DNA of 5,282 bases, taken from the NCBI GenBank assembly GCA_036479115.1, contig JAZGFD010000180.1, positions 1-5,282 of the forward strand, in the 5' to 3' direction. The DNA comes from UBA7328 sp036479115 (GTDB taxonomy: Bacteria; Bacteroidota; Bacteroidia; Chitinophagales; Saprospiraceae). Below are positions 1 through 5,282 of the stretch, one piece after another (position 1 is the first letter of the stretch; each line of letters opens with the position of its first letter). A program made the translations under genes and the position numbers. The notes under the pieces are model-generated. The model ran no database searches, was not told where the DNA came from, and was given only the letters and a program-made list of their open reading frames with translations.

Positions 1-622
1 GATGAATGCTTTCAGACCCGATCTTGTGGACAATGGCGATTTTGATGGCCTAGGTATGACTTTAGGTATTGTTTGGTTGATAATGGCCATATACGGGGTT
101 CTTTTTTTATATGGTTTGTTTATTAAACCCAAACATCTTAAAAAATTATTGAACATTTTCGCTTCATGGAAGATCTTTGGAAAATCAAGAGAAAGAATAA
201 GAAAAGCAGCTGATGACATTGAGGCTACAGCTCTAGGTATTAGTCAGAAGCCTTTGAGCTTCCATGCACATGCTGCCTGGATGACATTAGCACAGTGGAT
301 ATGTCGTTTCTTTTCCATTACTGCCATTTTAATAGCATTTAGTCCTGATTTAAAAGCATATTTTATGGATCATATTATACTATTGTCTCGAGGAGCATCG
401 CTATATGCTGTGACAGCTTATAGCCCTACACCAGGAGGAAGCGGAGTGGCTGAATTGATTTTCGGTAGTTTTTACAGTGATTATATAGTAGAGAATGTTG
501 CAGTTTTGGGAGCAATTTTTTGGAGAGCAATCACTTATTATCCTTATCTATTCATCGGGATTATTATTATACCCAATTGGATAAGGACAATAATAAATAG
601 AAGAAGGTTGAATAAGGCTTAA
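1..622 (+). CDS. YbhN/AglD-type (LPG_synthase_TM family) integral membrane protein, C-terminal part
   Basis: This is the C-terminal 206 residues of a multi-spanning inner-membrane protein of the family that includes YbhN, AglD and the flippase half of lysylphosphatidylglycerol synthase (MprF). Hydrophobic segments lie at about residues 19-41, 97-113, 124-140 and 165-193, counting from the ATG at base 2. Between the last two is the family signature SPTPGGSGVAE (141-151), followed by the typical ITYYPYLFIG (177-186) and a basic tail (RRR at 200-202). Family members usually have about 300-350 residues, and the ATG at base 2 lies at the window edge with no upstream stop visible, so it is probably an internal methionine and the true start is outside. 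No MprF-like aminoacyltransferase domain follows, so this is a stand-alone membrane domain. Lipid or polyprenyl-lipid translocation is the usual guess for the family, but the substrate here is unknown. Confidence 0.85.
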   Translation, partial: MNAFRPDLVDNGDFDGLGMTLGIVWLIMAIYGVLFLYGLFIKPKHLKKLLNIFASWKIFGKSRERIRKAADDIEATALGISQKPLSFHAHAAWMTLAQWICRFFSITAILIAFSPDLKAYFMDHIILLSRGASLYAVTAYSPTPGGSGVAELIFGSFYSDYIVENVAVLGAIFWRAITYYPYLFIGIIIIPNWIRTIINRRRLNKA

Positions 623-659
623 AATTGATAAGGTAACTGCTATGGGGAGTAATTCAAAA

Positions 660-697
660 TGTCACGTAAAGCTAAGTGAGCTGATGTGTCACGTAAA
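660..697. repeat. 11-base direct repeat pair (TGTCACGTAAA) in the spacer before the thioredoxin gene
   Basis: TGTCACGTAAA occurs exactly at 660-670 and again at 687-697, a centre-to-centre distance of 27 bases. The bases outside the 11-base core do not match well. Between the copies is a short AGCT...AGCT inverted pair (670-673 and 679-682). Two identical copies upstream of the gene starting at 754 could be paired regulator-binding sites, but no regulator or known site is recognised, and a chance or relic repeat is possible. The repeat is read directly; any function is inference. Confidence 0.5.
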
Positions 698-709
698 AAG
701 AACCTTTTT
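695..709 (+). terminator. weak AT-rich hairpin, possible terminator of the upstream membrane-protein gene
   Basis: AAAAAG (695-700) can pair with CTTTTT (704-709) across a three-base loop, and the descending arm is itself a run of T (705-710). It lies 73 bases after the stop of the membrane-protein gene and 44 bases before the thioredoxin start. The stem has only one G-C pair and a very small loop, so stability is poor. It is listed because it is the only terminator-like structure in this spacer. Confidence 0.22.
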
Positions 710-753
710 TAGCCAAAATTGATGTCATCTGAATAGTTGCAAAAAAAAGTAAT

Positions 754-1278
754 ATGAAAAAAGTACTCTTAGGATTAGCAATGATAGTTATAGGATTTTT
801 AATATATAAATTATTCATTGGTGGTGTAGGACTAGAGGTGGGAAAAACAGCACCAGATTTTGAGGCAAATCTACAAGATGGGACTCCTATCAAATTATCA
901 GGTTATCAAGGAGATTATGTGCTTTTAGATTTTTGGGGGTCATGGTGCGCTCCGTGCCGTAGAGAAAACCCTTCATTGGTGAAAATATATCAAAAGTTTG
1001 AAAATAAAAAAACCGCAAAAGGAGAAGGTTTCGAGATAGTAAGTATTGCACTAGAAAAAATAAAAAAACAAGCAGAAGGAGCCATAAAAAGAGATAATCT
1101 TTACTGGCCCAACCATATAATATCAATGAGGAAAATAGTACTTTTGTCACCTCTAGCTCAAAAATATAATGTAAGTTCTATTCCCGCAAAGTTTTTAATA
1201 AACCCAGAAGGAAAGATCATAAGTATCAACCCCACTATAGTAGAGATTGAAAAAACACTAGATAAGTATCTACAATAA
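754..1278 (+). CDS. Membrane-anchored TlpA/ResA-type thiol-disulfide oxidoreductase
   Basis: A 174-residue thioredoxin-fold protein. Residues 1-3 (MKK) and a hydrophobic stretch at about 4-24 form an N-terminal signal anchor; there is no lipobox cysteine, so it is probably tethered in the inner membrane with the catalytic domain in the periplasm. VGKTAPDFEANLQDG (29-43) is the usual AhpC/TSA-Redoxin opening. The active site is WCAPC with redox cysteines C65 and C68, preceded by LLDFWGS. The cis-proline loop is SIP (P144), followed by AKFLINPEGKII. These match the TlpA/ResA/CcmG group, which reduces or exchanges disulfides in exported proteins, for example apocytochromes; the actual partner is unknown, and no cytochrome maturation gene is nearby. 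The ATG at 754 is preceded by a run of eight A's and no Shine-Dalgarno, as is common in Bacteroidota. It is separated by 72 bases from the chaperone genes and is probably its own unit. Confidence 0.9.
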   Translation: MKKVLLGLAMIVIGFLIYKLFIGGVGLEVGKTAPDFEANLQDGTPIKLSGYQGDYVLLDFWGSWCAPCRRENPSLVKIYQKFENKKTAKGEGFEIVSIALEKIKKQAEGAIKRDNLYWPNHIISMRKIVLLSPLAQKYNVSSIPAKFLINPEGKIISINPTIVEIEKTLDKYLQ

Positions 1279-1306
1279 ACCTGTCATTTTGTCTTATTTA
1301 TTGATG

Positions 1307-1322
1307 TGGCAGAAATATTGAT
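1307..1322 (+). promoter_or_regulatory. Candidate -24/-12 (sigma-54-type) promoter of grpE-dnaJ
   Basis: The sequence TGGCAGAAATATTGAT is a near match to the sigma-54 consensus TGGCAYRNNNNTTGCW. TGGCA (1307-1311) and TTG (1318-1320) have the correct spacing; the one deviation in the -12 element is A for C at 1321, and the Y position is G. Transcription would start near 1333, giving a 54-base leader to the preferred grpE ATG at 1387 but only about 18 bases to the ATG at 1351. Just upstream, CTGTCATTTTGTC (1281-1293) holds two TGTC copies 8 bases apart and could be an activator or other regulator site. No CIRCE (HrcA) inverted repeat is present. The match is read directly; use by sigma-54 is inference. 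A Bacteroidota housekeeping promoter (TTG...TAnnTTTG) is the alternative, but no good -7 element is seen. Confidence 0.45.
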
Positions 1323-1386
1323 AAAGTTTATATAGCATGGTTCTAATTCTATGCTTAAACTTAACTATCAATATTTTAGAAAAGCT

Positions 1387-1941
1387 ATGGATAGCAAAAA
1401 ACATACAGAAGAAGAAAAAATCGTAACAGCAGAGGCTCCTCCAAAGGAAAAGAAAAAACGAAAATTTGGGAGTAAGACATCTAAAAATGCAGAACGTATA
1501 GCAGAATTAGAATCTGAACTAGAAGAATCTAAAGATAAACACCTCCGGCTTTACGCAGAATTTGAAAACTATAAGCGACGTACTGTTAAAGAGCGCATTG
1601 ATCTAATGAAAAACGCAGCACAGGACATAATGTCATCATTATTGCCTGTGCTAGACGATTTTGACAGAGCAAAAAAAAGTGCTGATAATAATGAAAGTGG
1701 CGAACAGTTCTCCGAAGGAGTGACATTAGTTTACAATAAGATACACAGCACTCTTCAGAATAAAGGACTTAAAGTAATGAAGAGTAATGGTGAATTATTC
1801 AATCCAGAAATACACGAAGCTATTACTGAAATACCTGCTCCTTCTGACGATATGAAGGGTAAAATCATTGATACAATAGAAAAAGGTTATCAACTCAATG
1901 ATAAAATCATCAGATACGCCAAGGTGGTGGTCGGTAAATAA
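1387..1941 (+). CDS. grpE: GrpE, nucleotide exchange factor for DnaK
   Basis: GrpE is the cytoplasmic homodimeric factor that releases ADP from DnaK. Numbering from the upstream ATG at 1351, there is a low-complexity Lys/Glu-rich tail (about 14-45), a long helix with coiled-coil character (about 46-90, including RLYAEFENYKRR), LLPVLDDFDRA (97-107), FNPEIHEAI (150-158) and the C-terminal signature GYQLNDKIIRYAKVVVG (179-195). I prefer the second ATG (1387, residue 13, protein of 184 residues starting MDSKKHTEEE). The 12 extra residues from 1351 (LNYQYFR region) are aromatic and unlike the charged tail expected at a GrpE N-terminus, and the candidate promoter leaves too short a leader for 1351. 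An in-frame stop at 1333-1335 excludes any earlier start. It is the first gene of a group with dnaJ, 5 bases before it; dnaK is not in this window. Confidence 0.95.
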   Translation: MDSKKHTEEEKIVTAEAPPKEKKKRKFGSKTSKNAERIAELESELEESKDKHLRLYAEFENYKRRTVKERIDLMKNAAQDIMSSLLPVLDDFDRAKKSADNNESGEQFSEGVTLVYNKIHSTLQNKGLKVMKSNGELFNPEIHEAITEIPAPSDDMKGKIIDTIEKGYQLNDKIIRYAKVVVGK

Positions 1942-1946
1942 ATACA

Positions 1947-3092
1947 ATGGCAAAAAGAGATTATTTTGAAGTACTTGGCACAAGTAAAAGTGCTACAGCG
2001 GATGAAATTAAAAAGGCTTATCGAAAAATAGCGATGAAGTATCATCCTGATAAAAATCCCGATAACAAAGAAGCAGAAGAAAAATTTAAAGAAGCTGCTG
2101 AAGCTTATGAGGTACTAAGTAATGCTGATAAAAAAGCAAGATATGAACGGTTTGGACATGCAGGAATGAATCAAGGCGGTAGTGGAGGATTTACCAATAT
2201 GGAAGACATCTTTGAGCAATTTGGAGATATTTTTGGTGGCGGAGGAAGTCCATTTGAGAGTTTTTTTGGTGGAGGACGTTCCAGACAAGGAGTATCTGGT
2301 CAGCGAGGCTCTAACCTTAGGATAAAAGTAGCTCTATCTCTCGAAGAAATAGCGAAAGGAGTTACCAAAAAAATAAAGGTTAAAAAACAAAAAGCATGTA
2401 ATACCTGTGGAGGGAACGGTGCAAAAGACTCTAGCTCTATCCAAACTTGTAGTACATGTGGAGGCAGTGGATATGTACGACAAGTGAAATCTACTTTTAT
2501 GGGACAAATGCAAACAACTATAGCTTGCCCGGCATGCAGTGGCTCTGGTAAAACTGTTACTGCTAAGTGCGGCACCTGTAGAGGTGAAGGTCGAGAATAT
2601 GCTGAAGAACTGGTAGATATTGAAATTCCCGCAGGTGTAGCAGAAGGCATGCAATTGTCAATGAGGGGAAAGGGAAATGCTGGAAAATATGGCGGCCCAG
2701 CAGGGGATCTTCTTATTTTAATAGAAGAAAAAGAAGAGGACAGATTCATCAGAGATGGTAATAACATAATCTATGACCTATTTATGAATTTTGCTGATGC
2801 TGCACTGGGCACTTCTGTAGAAGTACCTACACTTACAGGTACTGTTAAGATAAAAGTGCCTCCTGGTACCCAAGCAGGAAAGATATTCAGATTGAAAAAC
2901 AAAGGGCTTCCTGAGGTGCAAGGATATCGTACAGGGGATCAACTCATTAATATTAATATCTGGACTCCTAAAGAGTTAAATGAAGAAGAAAAAGTACTGT
3001 TAGAGAAGATGAGAGAATTGCCAAACTTTAAACCCAATCCTGGCAAATCAGAAAAAGGATTCTTTGAGCGGATGAAAGATATGTTTGAATAG
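1947..3092 (+). CDS. dnaJ: DnaJ, Hsp40 co-chaperone (type I, full domain set)
   Basis: A complete 381-residue DnaJ, the usual length. It delivers unfolded clients to DnaK and stimulates its ATPase in the cytoplasm. The J-domain spans about residues 4-70, with the HPD motif at 33-35 in KYHPDKNP. A Gly/Phe-rich linker follows at about 75-112. The zinc-binding region carries four CxxCxGxG repeats, with cysteines at 151/154, 168/171, 194/197 and 208/211, all present. The C-terminal substrate-binding domains follow, including IPAGVAEGMQLSMRGKGNAG (227-246) and VPPGTQAGKIFRLKNKGLP (304-322). The start ATG follows the grpE stop by 5 bases with no Shine-Dalgarno, which suggests co-transcription and perhaps translational coupling. 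The stop TAG shares its last base with the GTG start of the next gene. Confidence 0.97.
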   Translation: MAKRDYFEVLGTSKSATADEIKKAYRKIAMKYHPDKNPDNKEAEEKFKEAAEAYEVLSNADKKARYERFGHAGMNQGGSGGFTNMEDIFEQFGDIFGGGGSPFESFFGGGRSRQGVSGQRGSNLRIKVALSLEEIAKGVTKKIKVKKQKACNTCGGNGAKDSSSIQTCSTCGGSGYVRQVKSTFMGQMQTTIACPACSGSGKTVTAKCGTCRGEGREYAEELVDIEIPAGVAEGMQLSMRGKGNAGKYGGPAGDLLILIEEKEEDRFIRDGNNIIYDLFMNFADAALGTSVEVPTLTGTVKIKVPPGTQAGKIFRLKNKGLPEVQGYRTGDQLININIWTPKELNEEEKVLLEKMRELPNFKPNPGKSEKGFFERMKDMFE

Positions 3093-3541
3093 TGGAAAGG
3101 AGCTTGTTATTTATATCATTATTACTTTTTTTAGCTTCTTGTGGAAACCCGACCATAGGTTCTGAAGGTTTTGACATGAATGGAAGTTGGGATTTTACAT
3201 CTCCTGTAAGAGCAAAGTTTAGTGATATTCAGAATACAGATTCCTATATGGCCGCAGCAATAAAATTGACATATTCTGATGACTTTCCCTTTGAAAATAT
3301 CTATTTAAAAGCTGTTATTACTTGTAAAAGTGACACACTTTTGAATAACATCAAATCCTATGATTTACAAAATGATTTGGGACAATGGATAGGGAACAAT
3401 GATGGCAGGAACTATACAATAAAATTAAACCTGATGGATTCTATTGATGCCAATACCACTGATATACATGTTAAACTAGAGCAATATTCACGTGAAGATA
3501 AATTAACAGGAATTCAAACTGTAAAAATATTGATTGAATAG
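3092..3541 (+). CDS. gldH: GldH-like gliding motility lipoprotein
   Basis: A 149-residue predicted lipoprotein. It has a short signal peptide with one Arg (R3), a hydrophobic core (L5-L14) and a lipobox LASC with lipidation at C17. The rest matches the GldH pattern as I know it: W33 and F35 early, FPFENIYL (65-72; family YPYxNLYL), DTL (81-83), a DLGQWIGN block (95-102; family P-x-G-x-W-x-G) and a terminal GIQTVKILIE (140-149; family GI-x-x-V-G-x-x-I). GldH is one of the membrane lipoproteins required for Bacteroidota gliding and linked to the type IX secretion machinery. The start is well fixed: GTG at 3092 overlaps the dnaJ stop by one base (TAGTG), an in-frame TGA at 3086-3088 rules out earlier starts, and the next ATG (residue 29) would lose the lipobox. 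The family call is by memory of conserved residues; an unrelated small lipoprotein is possible. Confidence 0.72.
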   Translation: MERSLLFISLLLFLASCGNPTIGSEGFDMNGSWDFTSPVRAKFSDIQNTDSYMAAAIKLTYSDDFPFENIYLKAVITCKSDTLLNNIKSYDLQNDLGQWIGNNDGRNYTIKLNLMDSIDANTTDIHVKLEQYSREDKLTGIQTVKILIE

Positions 3542-3555
3542 GATATTATTCTATT

Positions 3556-3560
<5 letters not shown>
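3533..3560. terminator. Imperfect inverted repeat between converging gldH and carB, possible weak bidirectional terminator
   Basis: ATTGAATAG (3533-3541) pairs with CTATTTCAAT (3551-3560), with a single bulged base and a nine-base AT loop. The stem contains both stop codons: TAG of the lipoprotein gene (3539-3541) and TGA of carB on the minus strand (3556-3558). Read from carB, the stem is followed within about 8 bases by a five-T run, complementary to AAAAA at 3524-3528; on the plus strand no clear T-run follows. The stem is AT-rich, so termination would be weak. The structure is seen directly; its role is inferred from the convergent layout. Confidence 0.35.

Positions 3561-5282
<1,722 letters not shown>

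Noticed and set aside
1000..1072. A-runs in the thioredoxin gene as possible frameshift or slippage sites
   Set aside because: The frame reads through without disruption and conserved motifs on both sides are in the same frame; the runs reflect Lys-rich, AT-rich coding.
672..1150. Two minus-strand open frames (672-893 and 890-1150) against the thioredoxin gene
   Set aside because: They are mirror frames of an AT-rich coding region, with low-complexity Leu/Phe-rich translations and no family resemblance.
1279..1386. CIRCE-type inverted repeat expected before grpE
   Set aside because: No TTAGCACTC-N9-GAGTGCTAA-like pair is present in this spacer.
1976..1994. TGGCAC followed by AAGTGC inside the start of dnaJ as a second sigma-54 promoter
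   Set aside because: The GG to GC spacing is 13 rather than 10 bases, there is no TTGC, and it lies within coding sequence.
2300..2767. Open frame of 155 codons on the minus strand inside dnaJ
   Set aside because: It is fully antisense to the zinc-finger and substrate-binding regions of a well-supported dnaJ, and its translation shows no recognisable domain; composition explains it.

Overview
The window is an ordinary chromosomal stretch of an AT-rich bacterium of the phylum Bacteroidota, most likely a gliding, Cytophaga- or Flavobacterium-like lineage. The evidence is a GldH-like gliding lipoprotein, a CarB that ends without the C-terminal allosteric domain, start codons preceded by A-rich leaders rather than Shine-Dalgarno sequences, and the overall codon bias. 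No mobile element, CRISPR array, tRNA or rRNA was seen. The genus cannot be fixed from the sequence alone.

Layout from left to right. Bases 1-622 (+) hold the C-terminal part of a YbhN/AglD-type (LPG_synthase_TM) multi-spanning membrane protein that enters from outside the window. A 131-base spacer follows, with an 11-base direct repeat and a weak hairpin. Bases 754-1278 (+) encode a membrane-anchored TlpA-type thioredoxin with a WCAPC active site. A 72-base spacer contains a near-consensus -24/-12 (sigma-54-type) promoter. It drives a tightly packed group: grpE (better start at 1387, not 1351), dnaJ (5 bases downstream) and a GldH-like lipoprotein whose GTG start overlaps the dnaJ stop codon by one base. 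On the opposite strand, converging on this group, is the C-terminal ~60% of carB, which runs off the right edge. Both converging stop codons sit in an imperfect inverted repeat that may act as a weak bidirectional terminator.

How the genes fit together. GrpE (nucleotide exchange) and DnaJ (co-chaperone) are the two partners of DnaK, which is not in the window. The lipoprotein looks translationally coupled to DnaJ, so a cell-surface motility component may be made under the same stress-type control as the chaperones. The thioredoxin, the membrane protein and CarB (carbamoyl phosphate for pyrimidines and arginine) appear functionally separate.

I found no clearly new system. The points most worth a second look are the -24/-12-like promoter in front of grpE, the one-base stop/start overlap joining dnaJ to gldH, and the naturally short CarB.
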